This document shows, piece by piece, positions 41,865 to 53,925 of a stretch of DNA of 64,000 bases. The first letter of the stretch is position 1. Each line of letters starts with the position of its first letter. A program made the position numbers and the translations under genes. Source of the DNA: Antedon mediterranea (Eukaryota > Echinodermata > Crinoidea > Comatulida > Antedonidae); contig NC_092673.1 of NCBI RefSeq assembly GCF_964355755.1, positions 12,965,001 to 13,029,000 of the forward strand, written 5' to 3'. The notes under the pieces were generated by a model. The model was not told the DNA's origin. It saw only the letters and a list, made by a program, of their open reading frames with translations, and did no database searches.

Positions 41865-44821
41865 AACTTTTTAACGAAAGGTCGGAAATTAAAGGGGGTT
41901 TTTGTAAAATATGTTTTGCAGAATTCTGTAATGGCGTAAACAAATAGACGAAGAAGGAATTATCCGACTGCGCATGCCTACAATGTTTGTTTGTCAGGAA
42001 TGCATCAAAATTCTTTACTCAAAATGGACGAATCCCAGCGATAGAGGGCCTGGCATCATCGGCAAAGGAGACTCCAAACAAAAGGCAGGAAATTAGTGCC
42101 CGTTGACTGCATAATCATTGAAGTTCCTGTATACCGCTCGTCGCTTATTGGCTGTAGATCAGTTGATACATTTTTTGTTACTCCATCTAATAACAACTCC
42201 CTGTTTTAGGTAAAATAACCAGTAGTTTTAAACAAGGAAGTACATCATACACAAAACAATTATTTTAATCAACTTCATCCATTTATTATGATATTACACT
42301 TTTATTATCAATTTTTCCCCCCTCTTTTTTTTTTTTTTACTTTTTTTATGAAATATTATTATTGCATATATGGTAATCAAAACATATATTTACCTTATCT
42401 ATTTTTTCATAAAATTGTTACTATGTCACTTTATATTATGTTCCAGGCTTGCCCAACACATGTCCTTCATCGGGATCAAGCTTTCTTTCAATGTTACTTT
42501 GTCATATTATGTATTACCTTTTATTTTGTTACCATGACATTGAAAGTAAATAAATGTTTAAATGCAAAAAATTATAAAAAATACCTCATGATTTACAATA
42601 ATGCGTTATCATAAATAATTAAATATGCCACATGTACAGTAAACATTTTTTGCACTTATTGCCATGTTACAGAATACTTTTTGATATTATTTACATATTG
42701 AATTTACTTACAAACTTATAAATATAAAAAACACATTTTGATATTGTTATAGTATACACATTGAATTTACAAGTTACAAACTTATAAATATAAAAAAAAA
42801 CTACATTTTTTTGTAGGAATTGATGGCAAAATTGCATTTGGGTATAACCTATCCAATCCAAGCCTTGAGTTGTCTTCACTTGTGTCTGCTTTTGCTTTCT
42901 TTGGATATCTTGCTGTAGATACACCAACCATCATTTGAAGTTCAACTCAAATTGTTACCTCCATCATCGAGCATTCTCTCCAAAAACATTACGTCACCGG
43001 TTAGGAAAAAATATCATTCTTTCTGCTAAATAAACATACAGGGTACACCTCTTTTGATAACTGAAACTTTTTCCCATGTAAGGCTATTTCGTTGTTAACA
43101 ACACTCAACGACAGATATGTACTCGTGCGTCCTCCTACTTCCCGTCCATCTCAATACAGCCGCCAGTAAAATTTATCACCGAACCAGTGATACTGTAGTT
43201 GTAAAATAACACTTCAGCTAATCTCTGAGGATCAATACGCCATCCCGAAAAAATCATCTGAGGTAAAAGAATTCAATTAAACTCAAAATCGTGGTGTTTT
43301 TTGCGAAGTCGCTCCAATCTCTAAGTAGGCATCATGTTTGGTATGTTTTTTCTAAAGGCTTCCATCAATCATGTTCCAAATTTTCTTGCAGATAGATTAT
43401 ATCGTCAACTGAAAGCCCTTTAACATTCTCTTGGCAGTTGGTTTAATGTGTCTGTCTTGGCACTTCTTTTTCTTATAGTTTTCTTTGGTTTTGAAATATT
43501 CTTCTCAAACTCAGTCACAAACACATTTTGTAAATCATCTCTCAGTTGGATCCATTGTTAGGGGCCTAAAAAATAAAACACAGCTCCATATCGGCCATTT
43601 CGAAAACAAAAAAAATACATATATACAAACATGCCAACTGAATTATTGATGCCTGCAACGGGAACATCGAACATTGTTTCTAGAATATCCAAAACTGTTC
43701 ACATGTGAATTATGCCTACTTTTGTAACCATTTTTGGAGAAACTTAAATCCGTATAGGAGCAGCATTCTGAGAAATAATGAAAACAATTCAATAATTTAT
43801 GATCAGGCCTGTTTATGATGCAGAGTTGGTATAGTCAAAATGATGCTTTTATAAGCAGGGAAATATACATTACATGATATAATTAAAGTTAATAAATTAA
43901 ATTTATTAAACAAAAAATTACCTAATTATCTAAATAGATGTTCAGAGAGAGTAAAGTCATAGGAGATATTTATTTGTATAACTATTTAATTTGCCTAATT
44001 GACAAGTTCATTATTCCGACAAGCAAATAATATTCGTTAGACTTTTGTATTTTATTATAGATGGACAACAAAGAGCTTTAATAATTATTGATACAGTATA
44101 GGCCTACATCAATTTATGGGGTCTAGTTAGTCTAGTAGGTAGCCCTAGCTGTACAGCATTGAACAAGTACAAACAGGCAACAATGACATTTGTTGGGCTA
44201 GAATGGATGAATTCGGTCTCTGGTGTTTGACAGAGCTTGTCTTTTTGCATTTCTCTGCAGTTTCACTGTTTTTATTTTTTTCTTATGGTTGGGACTAGCC
44301 TTAAATCAAATCCATGTCATTATCATTATCCTCAATATGATCATTCAAGTTAATATTAGTGCAACAAAAAACATGCATCCTAGCCAATCCTGAAAGGTGC
44401 ATTTCCATGGCTTTTACTTTTCTGGCAAGAAGTGAATGTTACTGTAAATGGTAAATTGATTATGGATTACTGTTACATTATTATATGCAATATCTATTAT
44501 TTATTTTAGAATACAAAAAAAAGTAATACATTATCATTATACGAAGTAACACAATTCTGGACTTCCTGATCATCTAGAAATAACTGAGACACATGCTTGG
44601 GTGGTCCAACCAGCCTTAATCCTCCTCAATAAACAACAATTGGCATCCATAGCTATAAATTTAGTTCTACCATCCTAATAATAAATATTAGGATGTGCTA
44701 TAAAATAAACCTTTGGACATGCAGGACACACTGTTCCAACAGATTTGCCAATTCCTTTTTTCAGCAATTAATCTGGAACAAAACATTAAAAGGGTAAAAT
44801 TAATAAGCAGATATGTATATA
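41865..44821. other. Mostly gene-free stretch
   Basis: A half-palindrome AACAACTCCCTG occurs at 42191. A 60-70-bp AT-rich unit (TTGAATTTAC...AAACTTATAAATATAAAA) is duplicated at 42697-42800. The minus strand at 43560-43440 reads LRDDLQNVFVTEFEKNISKP and then breaks. No gene can be named. Confidence 0.35.
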
Positions 44822-44980
44822 CAACTAGAAAGCCACTCCAAGAGTGCATACCTCCGCCTACTGTAAAATTCTCCTATATAAGATTTCTCCGGTAAAAAAA
44901 AAAAATATATATTTGTGTGTGTCTAATGCTGTTTGTGATTTAGGCTAATTTCATTACAAGCATGTGTATGCGCATACACA
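44822..44980 (+). repeat. Dispersed repeat V, copy 1 (retroposon-like)
   Basis: ACTAGAAAGCCACTCC.AGAG and TGCATACCTCCGCCTACTGT recur at 45722 with over 90% similarity, followed by an A-run and ATTTGTGTGTGTCT. Confidence 0.75.
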
Positions 44981-45721
44981 TGGAACAAGGGACGGTTGGT
45001 TGAGCATCAATGTCTGCATCCAAAGACTTTTTTTCTGCACAAGAGTTTTGATTGAATGTAGCTTCAACTACTTTTTTAAGTCTTGTAAAAATTCACCTGG
45101 AATAATGGATAATTTGTTTAGTCAAGCATGTACACAATTTTACAAAGGCAAATGGCAACAGTAAAACATATTTAAATTTGTGGTGAAAAAAAAGCAATTT
45201 ACCTTCATATATTTGAATGGATGCATCCTGTCTCATGCATTAAAAAAAAAATATTTTAAACGTGCGTGTCTAACAACTAAACAATTACGGTGAGCAGTAA
45301 AATACTAAATACATAATTTAATTAGCTCTTTTATGATCGTTACACGCAACAAACTATCAAGCTATAAGCGGTGACCGTTTGACACAATTTGTATGTGAAA
45401 ACATTTGGACATGATGCCTTATATACGTCCTTTTCCAGCATATCATACATTTTTTTTAAATAGACCAAGCAATGTGTGCAAAGCTGGAATGGATACCTGG
45501 AAAATATTATTTTAATACTGAAAAATAAAGGTATGCATGCTATATTATGATTGGTATTGTTTTTTTATATTTTTAAAAGCGGTTTATGATTTCAGGCATC
45601 TGATGCTCTGAGTTGCCCTGTTTTTTTTATCATCCTGGTTGCAATAGCAGTAGATGCAACTGTATTTGCCTATAAGAAAACCATTGCTAAAACATCTTAG
45701 TTGCATTTTAATAAAAAAAAA

Positions 45722-46372
45722 AACTAGAAAGCCACTCCGAGAGTGCATACCTCCGCCTACTGTAAAATTCTCCTACATAAGATTTCTCCGGTAAAAAAAA
45801 AAAAAAAATATATATATATATTTGTGTGTGTCTTAATGTTTCTGATTTAGGCTAATTTTACTACAAGCTGTGTATGCGAGTTTGGTGTAATGGTTATGTA
45901 ACAAGCCTTTCAATTAACAATAGCTTCAGTTGACTAACAATAGAACAACAACGCGAAAATCAAACGAGTGAATTTGAAAAGAAATAGGTTTTTTAAACTA
46001 CTCGCATCAAAAAACGTGCACATTAAATCAAATTATATTTTAAGATTACAAATCACAAATTATAACTCTTGCCTCTTGTTCAAAAATGAAGTTTTTTGGA
46101 CAAGTAGTTCTCGAGAAAATGCAATTTCAGTTTACTTGTTACTTTAAGACTGCTCGCCGGCTTTTGAAAAATTCTGTTCTATCTTTTAACACTAGCAGGT
46201 CTGAAAAAGTATACTATAAAGTGGTCCAGAATTGGGACTGTGGTCCCAAATGGTCCCAAAATTTAATGGAATGGTCCTTGACCACATATCTATCTGTCTA
46301 TTCATTTTGGTAAAGATTTTGTAATTACTTTTTGAGTAATCTTGCTAACAAACAAACAAACAAACAAATGAA
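45722..46372 (+). mobile_element. Retroposon (SINE or LINE 3' end) with (CAAA)n tail
   Basis: Begins with repeat V, then a variable middle, then TGGTCCCAAATGGTCCCAAA, TTAATGGAATGGTCCTTGAC, TTTTTGAGTAATCTTGCTAA and a (CAAA)n tail at 46345-46366. Such TTTTTGAGT..TC.TGCTAAC(AAAC)n endings are widespread in 3' ends of invertebrate non-LTR elements. No coding seen. A tRNA-like A-box motif (TTGGTGTAATGG) at 45883 is not backed by a B box. Confidence 0.6.
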
Positions 46373-46463
46373 AGCACTCAGAAACTGAGTGAAGTACTTG
46401 GCAAAATATGTCCACTGATTGGGAGCATATTGACAATTTTTTTGATTTAGTAGGTATTAGCTT

Positions 46464-46486
46464 TATATATATATATATATATATAA
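46464..46486. repeat. (TA)n microsatellite
   Basis: About 11 TA units at the point where the Helitron-type frame is lost. Confidence 0.9.
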
Positions 46487-46489
46487 ACT

Positions 46490-47274
46490 TGTTTGCTTTC
46501 TACTGCGTACTGGGCACTCAGAAGATAATCTATTGATTTTGCAAATCTGCCGTCACAGTCAAGTAGCCGTTGATTGAAATATCTTCTTGTATGTATATAT
46601 GTTTCTCTTTCAGAAGTCAGAGCATTATTACCATATGGGTATTTGTCTGGATTTGCCAATTCCTCAAAATATTTATCTGTCAGAAGGTTCAGAGGTTTTT
46701 CTCCTTCGCCAGGAGCAATGCAAATGACTTTGTTGGTAATATCTGGATTTTCTTTCAACATACAGGTTTCATAAGGTAAACCAGAAACCTCTGAATTGTT
46801 TTCGAATGCTGCTCCATCCTGAGAATTTTCAATTTCTTCTGTATTCGTCAGGTTCTCATGATCAGAAATGTTTGTCACTGTAACTGTGGGTTCATTTCTG
46901 TGTTCATTTCCTTTATTCTCTTCCAGCACAACATAGTGGTATTGTGCAATTATTAGTCCAAGGTGAAATTCATGAGCTGTTCTAACCCTTGAACATACTT
47001 TCTCTACATGGTCGCTATTTGTCGTATGTACATGTACTTCCAATGAGAACTGATCTGCAATCGCTTGCAACACTATGTGATCTCCCCACTGGGAACCATT
47101 CTCTACTCCATCTAAATATCTGAGCCATCTAATTTCACTCTGAGTATCTGCGTCACTGACTTGTGCTATAACAACATCTGCGATCGTGGGTTGTTCAGTG
47201 TCTGCATTAGTCAGGTCACTGTCAGCTACACGATTAGAAACAAAGTCTTTGTAAAACTCAGGATATTTTGACAT
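46490..47274 (-). pseudogene. Helitron-type gene: OTU C-terminal half and start of the Helitron helicase-like domain
   Basis: From 47274 the frame encodes the rest of an OTU fold: NGSQWGDHIVLQAIADQFSL, then EFHLGLIIAQYHYVVLEE with the catalytic His region (YHY). After a Glu-rich linker it reads ICIAPGEGEKPLNLLTDKYF, EELANPDKYPYG and RRYFNQRLLDCDGRFAKSID, the signature of the Helitron helicase-like N domain. Coding is lost at the (TA)n run, before the Rep HUH motifs. Helitron proteins with OTU domains are known in the Helentron/Helitron2 branch. Confidence 0.75.
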
Positions 47275-48119
47275 ATATATTGACGTAATGACTTAGGATC
47301 TGTTTTATGGATTCCTAGGCTTTCTAACTGATGACATACTGCTGAATATAAACAGTTGCCATCTCGTGGCACATCAACTACTCTCATGTGAATTACATCT
47401 GCAACATGACCAATGTCACTACGGTCAACTTGATCCGGAAAATAATTACGTTTATCAGCAACACGACCAATGTCACTAATGTCCATTTGATCGGGAAAAT
47501 AATTACTTTCATCATCAGCAACACGACCAATGTCACTACGGTCCACTTGATCCGGAAAGTAATTACTTTTATCAGCAACACGACAAATGTCACTACGGTC
47601 CACTTGATCCGGAAAAAAATTACTTTCATTATCAGCACAGGTCATCGCTTTCCAGAGTTCCTTATTATCTGTTCTCGCTTCAACTGTCCAGTTTTGATTT
47701 ATATTAATGTTCTTGTAATGTGGATTGTTTTCTTTCAGCCACCGAAGTGCCGACAGGACCTTCTGAGGGTTTACATAATCATACATGTAATATGACTTGT
47801 ATTTTCTTCTCCGTTTAAACTTCAGTGGCAATAACTGACTCTGTGAAGGCAGTCGCGGAAACAACTTACAAACAGTGTCCACTTTTGCTGGGACATTTAC
47901 TGCAGGACCATGGATTGCATGTTGCCTTCCACGTGGTAATCCTACCAGTTTCATGAAAGGAATTCTTTGAGAAATAAGTCGTAGTTCAAGTGGGTTTAAA
48001 TGTTTCAACTCTGGAGGCTGATCTGCAAGTTGTAAGTTGTTGGCTTTGGATTGACATGGCATTTTCCCATTTTTCATGGATTTATGACATGTGTGACAAA
48101 TCCATTCTTTGTTATCCAT
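47226..48119 (-). pseudogene. Helitron-type gene: DUF6570-like region, short repeats and OTU N-terminal half
   Basis: Starts EWICHTCHKSMKNGKMP, then LISQRIPFMKLVGLPRGRQ, HGPAVNVPAKV, LPSQSQLLPLKFKRRRKY and YDYVNPQKVLSALRWLKENN: the DUF6570-type region found next to Helitron helicases. It then has four or five copies of an about 20-residue repeat (NYFPDQVDRSDIGRVAD; 47405-47640) and VVDVPRDGNCLYSAVCHQL, the catalytic Cys box of an OTU protease. The frame slips near 47275 and resumes in the piece ending at 46490. Confidence 0.8.
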
Positions 48120-48125
48120 TGATGT

Positions 48126-48665
48126 TTAATTAAAAATCTGTCTTTTCAGCTTTTGATAATTCAGTGGTTTAAATTGTACTACTGAACACCGATATAATAA
48201 TCTGTGACACGAACAACAAATATAATCAGCAGCATCTTTCACATGTTTATGAAAATTAGCAATTACTTCTGCACTACTTGTAATGCTTAAGTCTCTTTTC
48301 TGACGCTGGTTTTTCACATTCTCACACACCTTGTCACGTCGTGCACGCTTTTCAACAGCAGTTTCCACACTTCGAGTTCTTTTTATATTTTGGTTTGCTT
48401 TGGCCAGTCTCTCTTTTTTTTGTTCCGTTGTTTCCTTATTTCGGGATCTTGTAACATTCGTTTTTAGTTTGGCCAGTCTTTCATTTTTTTGTTCCATTGT
48501 TTCCTTACTTCGGGATCTTGTAACATTCGTTTTTACTTTGGTTGGTCTCTCTTTTTTTTGTTCCGTTGTTTCCTTATTTCGGGATCTTGTAACATTCGTT
48601 TTTAGTTTGGCCAGTCTTTCATTTTTTTTGTTCTGTTGTTTCCTTACTTCGGGATCTTGTAACAC
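48126..48665 (-). pseudogene. Helitron-type gene: Cys-rich linker after the basic repeats
   Basis: Continues from the 23-residue repeats into AEVIANFHKHVKDAADYICC and SCHRLLYRCSVVQFKPLNY. It then meets a TAA at 48126-48128 that is in frame with the next segment: only two codons separate it from the ATG at 48119. This Cys pair plus the CxxC at 48095 probably form one zinc site, so the stop is a disabling mutation rather than a gene end. Confidence 0.7.
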
Positions 48666-49470
48666 TCGTTTTTACTTTGGTCAGTCTCTCTTTTTTTTGT
48701 TCCGTTGTTTCCTTATTTCGGGATCTTGTAACACTCGTTTTTACTTTGGCCAGTCTCTCTTTTTTTTTGTTCCGTTGTTTCCTTATTTCGGGATCTTGTA
48801 ACATTCGTTTTTACTTTGGTCAGTCTCTCTTTTTTTTGTTCCGTTGTTTCCTTATTTCGGGATCTTGTAACACTCGTTTTTACTTTGGCCAGTCTTTCAT
48901 TTTTTTGTTCCGTTGTTTCCTTACTTCGGGATCTTGTAACACTCGTTTTTACTTTGACCAGTCTCTCTTTTTTTTGTTCTGTTGTTTCCTAACTTCGGGA
49001 TCTTGTAACACTCGTTTTTACTTTGGTCAGTCTCTCTTTTTTTTGTTCCGTTGTTTCCTTATTTCGGGATCTTGTAACACTCGTTTTTACTTTGGTCAGT
49101 CTCTCTTTTTTTTGTTCCGTTGTTTCCTTATTTCGGAATCTTGTAACACTCGTTTTTACTTTGGTCAGTCTCTCTTTTTTTTGTTCCGTTGTTTCCTTAT
49201 TTCGGGATCTTGTAACACTCGTTTTTACTTTGGCCAGTCTCTCTTTTTTTTTGTTCCGTTGTTTCCTTATTTCGGGATCTTGTAACATTCGTTTTTACTT
49301 TGGTCAGTCTCTCTTTTTTTTGTTCCGTTGTTTCCTTATTTCGGGATCTTGTAACATTCGTTTTTACTTCGGCCAGTCTCTCTTTTTTTTGTTCCGTTGT
49401 TTCCTTACTTCGGGATCTTGTAACATTCGTTTTTACTTTGGTCAAAGTAGTCAAGATGTGTCCCATTTTC
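48370..49470 (-). repeat. About 15 tandem 23-residue basic repeats (STPR-like), N-terminus of the Helitron-type protein
   Basis: Unit of 68-70 bp. On the minus strand it encodes KERLAKVKTNVTRSRNKETT plus EQK, 23 residues, matching in length and pattern (basic helix ending N.ET.EQ) the STPR repeats that bind DNA in FMBP-1 and some transposon proteins. The A-run encoding the Lys pair varies from 7 to 9 bases between units, so the frame slips repeatedly and the array is split over several frames. Confidence 0.75.
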
Positions 49471-51030
49471 TATCATCAATGCTTATATTTGACCAGGGTC
49501 AAAGGTTAATCTTTTTTTTCCTTTGTTTTATAAATGATATAAGTGATGATACATTTGTACTCGTACTTGTACTAATAACACTCAAACAAATGATTCTAAA
49601 AGTTGACATACACATAAAATATTAATCCAAACACTATATATATACATAAATGATTTAATGAATTTAAATATTTTTATAAATATTAATTATTAATATTCAT
49701 ATTATGAATATTAATTGTTTATATTACTGTGAAATGTAAAAAACCGTAAAGAAACAGTATTATATCTACATATACATCAATATACACACTGTATTTTCTA
49801 TAGTGTGACGCATGCGAAAACAATGCTTATTAAAATGCGTACACATTAAGGAGTAACTTGAAAAAAGCCACGCATTTAAAATGTAACCAAATTTAAGGCT
49901 TTTTTGGCTCTGCTTTTTCATGTGGCGCATGCAAAATGAAATGTATGTGTGCAACATGATATTTTTACTTGTATGTACTGTATTTACATCAATGTATAAG
50001 AAAGCTACATAGTAGTTATTAGTCTGGGCTCCAGACGGAGTTTTTTCTTAATATTAGTAAAAATATAAACATTTTTGCACATATGGCGTTTCATACGTGT
50101 ATTACTTGAGTTTGGATACTCCGTCTGGGGAAACACGCAAAAGTCACGTGGTTTGACACCAAGAATTCTTGGTGCATAGATTATCCGGTTGACTAGTTTC
50201 AGCTGCATGCGATTGGCTACTCACTCGTACACCGTTTTAATATTCATATTTCAGAATTTCAAAGACTCAACAACTAAGATGGTACGCATGCGCTATGTTA
50301 CGTTTAGACAATGTACTTGGGTACATTGATCGGGACATTGATGAAAGTTTCTGAAGGCTAGAAATGATTTTGATGGGATTTTCCCCAAGAACATGAAAAC
50401 TCGTCTTGCTTCTCCGCAAATCAAACATTGAATGGATCATTTAATATTACGCGGAGATAATTTGATTTAAATCCCACCTAGACCCTGTCCTGTTCTGAGT
50501 AGTGGTGTCGTAGCCCTGTCTGTTGTGTGTGAATCCTGTTGTGTGCCGGTGGTGGTATGTAGGCCTACCTCTTATTGGCGTTTTATTTGGCAGATCATAC
50601 GTGCGAGTTGAAGTAGGCCTAGGCTAAATAAGGACTAAACAATTAATAAACAAAACAACTTGGCAACACGATTTCATATTTCAACAGTCTCGATCGTACA
50701 TTCAGCACTGTACGCACTCGATCTTTTTCATTTTGAAACAAAATGATCATTGGTTGATTTGAAATCCATATTTACATACCGCCCGCCCCATATAACCAAA
50801 TACGGTATGATAACCTACGTCATTCTTACAGTTGTTTGCGGTCTGCAAATCGATTTCTATACGTGTTTCACAAGTCTGTATTTTCAGAAAAAAATCGCGG
50901 TCGAAATAAAAACAAATAAATTATAAAAAAAAACAATACAGACTTGGGGCAAGTCTAAGTAGTTATATGCAAAATTGAACATTCAATTTTTCAATTGACA
51001 ATTTACATTTTAATTACAAGTTCAGCCTTT
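49471..51030. other. Gene-free stretch
   Basis: AT-rich. CTCCAGACGGAGT at 50030 and ACTCCGTCTGG at 50117 form an inverted pair about 90 bp apart, possibly a small foldback. Nothing coding recognised. Confidence 0.4.
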
Positions 51031-51298
51031 TCAAAGTCTTGTAAAAGGATCATACATTTCTAACTCTATTTCAAAATCATATTCGATAGCATAAACAGCT
51101 TTTTGCTTGTTTGCATTTGCTTTATACCATCTGATTTCTTTGTTGACTTTGAACATATGGTCCACTCGCTTCTCTATAAGTAATTCCGGGTTTTCTTTAG
51201 TTCTTCTAAATACTGTTATAAACTTGTCCTCATTCTCAATCCTCTGACTAATTTTTAGTTTTTGTTGAATGAACTGTTCATCCCTGTGAATCAGTTTA
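51031..51298 (-). CDS. Partial gene: terminal exon of unknown protein, Tudor-like strand pattern
   Basis: An open minus-strand frame of about 88 residues ends at 51031-51033: RDEQFIQQKLKISQRIENED, then ELLIEKRVDHMFKVNKEIRW, YKANANKQKAVYAIEYDFEI and ELEMYDPF. The order (KR+H.F....WY.......+.V.Y......) recalls Tudor/MBT-type barrels, but this is a guess. The 5' border is not clear. Confidence 0.35.
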
Positions 51299-53282
51299 CA
51301 GTACTAATAGTTTCCTGCAGGCTGCCACTTTTTCTCTTTAAGCATTTGTTTTGTTGATGATCTGGAACCTAAAATATCTCCAACATCTCACAAGTTCATA
51401 CCCTTATGTGGAGTTTGCATTTAAAGCAATGCACCATCTTAACATGGCCATTTCAAATGTAGCCTGTCAATTTATTTGTAAGTATAAGGAGCTCAATTAT
51501 TTTGCTTTCGTTAAGATTGGATGAAAAGTTCTTCAAGACTTCGGTTTTACTACCTTGTCTCCGTATGTGTTCCAATCTTCTGTTGATATAGACAAGCATT
51601 TACTGGCCTGTCCAGTGTAATTGACAATAGCAATTAAAGACATGAAATACCATCAATACAATGACCAAAGCCAAAAGACTTTGTACATGTTCTGCTATGT
51701 CTTCCCATTTCCCATATCAATGATTGGAAGTATATTACTATATACAATATTACTCAACAAGTTGAATATTTAATGTTTAATGTGAGGTAAAAATTATTAT
51801 TTCCTCACTGTCAATACTAGGCTAGGGTTGGCCTAGGGATTACTTACATGTTGCTAATATTAAAATTAATAACTAGCTGCTAGCCTACTGTAGGTCCAGA
51901 CTACTTTACATCAATAATTACATCCTATATTTAAATAGATTATTTATTATTAGAATAATGCTACTAATATTTTCCTAATTAGGGAGTACCTAACTCAACA
52001 GTATATTAATGCATGCTTTACAATCAAATTCTGAACACTTGACTGTCACAAAATTTAATTTAGATTTTGCCCCAGTCATATTGAACGCTGCCATTTCTTT
52101 TTGAGTAAACATAACATCCATAAGTTGAGGTGTTACTATTGTAGTCTTGCTGCCACCAAGACACCGCAAATATTTCCTATCCATCTATCTATCTATCAAT
52201 AATACTCTTGGCCAATCATGCCAACTATGCCTTTTTATTTTCCATAACCACAACATTTGTTGGTTACCAAATTGCTTACTTTTTTTCCCCATTTACCAGC
52301 AATCAAAACACATACTTGTTTGTCGTCACCGCTTCGTTTTTTTTTTTGCCGAAAATCGCCAAAGAAACATCTTCTATTCGCTGTCTAATTCTGGTCGTTC
52401 AATTGTCACTCTTCAGCAGTCATATTGCAATTGACTGCTGTATTTTTAAATGTTGATTTTAATGTAATTTAATATAATCATTTTGGTTTTTCATTTACAG
52501 TACTAGTCAAGCCAAAGAGTTAATTTGTTTAAAAAACAAACCATTGTCACAAAATGAATGAGAAGTTTAAAGATCATTTACAACAAAATAATAAGTCTTC
52601 CAATTTTTCAAAATTCAAGAAGTACAAATTAACAAGATAATGTTAGGATCAAACACCACATTATGTCATTAAATATATCATTAAATATATCGGCAATCCA
52701 ATCTATTTCCTTTTCAGTTGGTATATCTACAATTGATCCATCAAAAAGAATACTAACTTCTTGCCATTGTAAGTTCCTTGTTGGTGCAATACCATAAGCT
52801 AACATCTTTGTTGTCCATTTCCATCTAATTCTCATCTTTCTAACACGTTAACAGTTTTGGCTGATGTCAAGTTACTTTATTCATCTTAGGATCTTGTAAT
52901 TGTGAATTTGGAAGAACAAGGTCAGCCTAATTTATTGGGAAATAAACTACAACAATATATATTGTGATGAAAGATGTTTTATTGAAAAAGTGGAGAATTT
53001 ATTCAGAATATACTACCTTTAGCTATGACTGTATCTTTGATGGCTGAAAGAATAAACCTAAAACATGAAGATAAATAAACAAATGGACTGGTTGAAGTTA
53101 GAGAAGATGTCACATGCACAAAGTATCATACCAGAATTAAACTGTTTTCATATACTGTGGAACACACCCATCTAACCACAACTACTGAGCTCAGGCACAA
53201 TGTCTGTGTTCATCAAGCAGAAGAGGATCATGAACTGAATATTTAAATTCTGTAAACAGTACAGTGACTATTAGTTTTGAAC
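51299..53282. other. Mostly gene-free stretch with one possible exon
   Basis: A minus-strand frame from ATG 52835 (RIRWKWTTKMLAYGIAPTRN, then LQWQEVSILFDGSIVDIPTE) looks coding to about 52690. It then runs through a 12-bp duplication (ATTAAATATATC twice) and stops. No family recognised. Confidence 0.3.
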
Positions 53283-53289
53283 TTCTACC

Positions 53290-53322
53290 CAGGGAGTTGT
53301 TATTAGTAATAACAACTCCCTG
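53290..53322. mobile_element. Ultra-short palindromic insert, copy 5 (33 bp, perfect)
   Basis: CAGGGAGTTGTTATTA, a central G, and its exact complement ending CTCCCTG. Flanked by a perfect 7-bp repeat TTCTACC (53283-53289, 53323-53329). Clearest copy of the family. Confidence 0.75.
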
Positions 53323-53438
53323 TTCTACCATTGAGCAACAATGTTGAAACTGATATCACCATCCAATCAGTGGTTGAAATGGCTTGTCAAACACAAACAA
53401 TGGAAAAAGCTGTGACATAAAAGATACAGTATGAACTG

Positions 53439-53925
53439 ACAACTGAGTGTTAACATGTGGTATTGTACCAACAACAGGATATACTTTTAACTGACAACTG
53501 AGTGTTAACATGTGGTATTGTACCAACAACAGGATATACTTTTAACTGACAACTGAGTGTTAACATGTGGTATTGTACCAACAACAGGATATACTTTAAC
53601 TGACAACTGAGTGTTAACATGTGGTATTGTACCAACAACAGGATATACTTTTAACTGACAACTGAGTGTTAACATGTGGTATTCAGGATATACTTTTAAC
53701 TGACAACTGAATATTAACATGTGGTATTGTACCAACAACAGGATATACTTTTAACTGACAACTGAGTGTTAACATGTGGTATTGTACCAACAACAGGATA
53801 TACTTTTAACTGACAACTGAGTGTTAACATGTGGTATTGTACCAACAACAGGATATAGTTTTAACTGACAACTGAGTGTTAACATGTGGTATTGTATCAA
53901 CAACAGGATATACTTTTAACTTTAA
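53439..53925 (+). repeat. 55-bp minisatellite, nine copies
   Basis: Units of AACTGACAACTGAGTGTTAA, CATGTGGTATTGTACCAACA and ACAGGATATACTTTT. Most units are identical; one (53670-53695) lacks TGTACCAACAACAG. No function seen. Confidence 0.95.

Noticed and set aside
42288-42614. 108-residue plus-strand open frame
   Set aside because: Phe/Tyr-rich translation of AT-rich DNA with no homology pattern.
45880-45915. tRNA-like A box (TTGGTGTAATGG)
   Set aside because: No B box at the proper distance.
48331-49625. Plus-strand open frames rich in Phe, Ser and Leu
   Set aside because: Reverse strand of the STPR-like repeats; the minus strand continues into Helitron-type domains.
53450-53738. Minus-strand open frames over the 55-bp minisatellite
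   Set aside because: Simple consequence of the tandem repeat.
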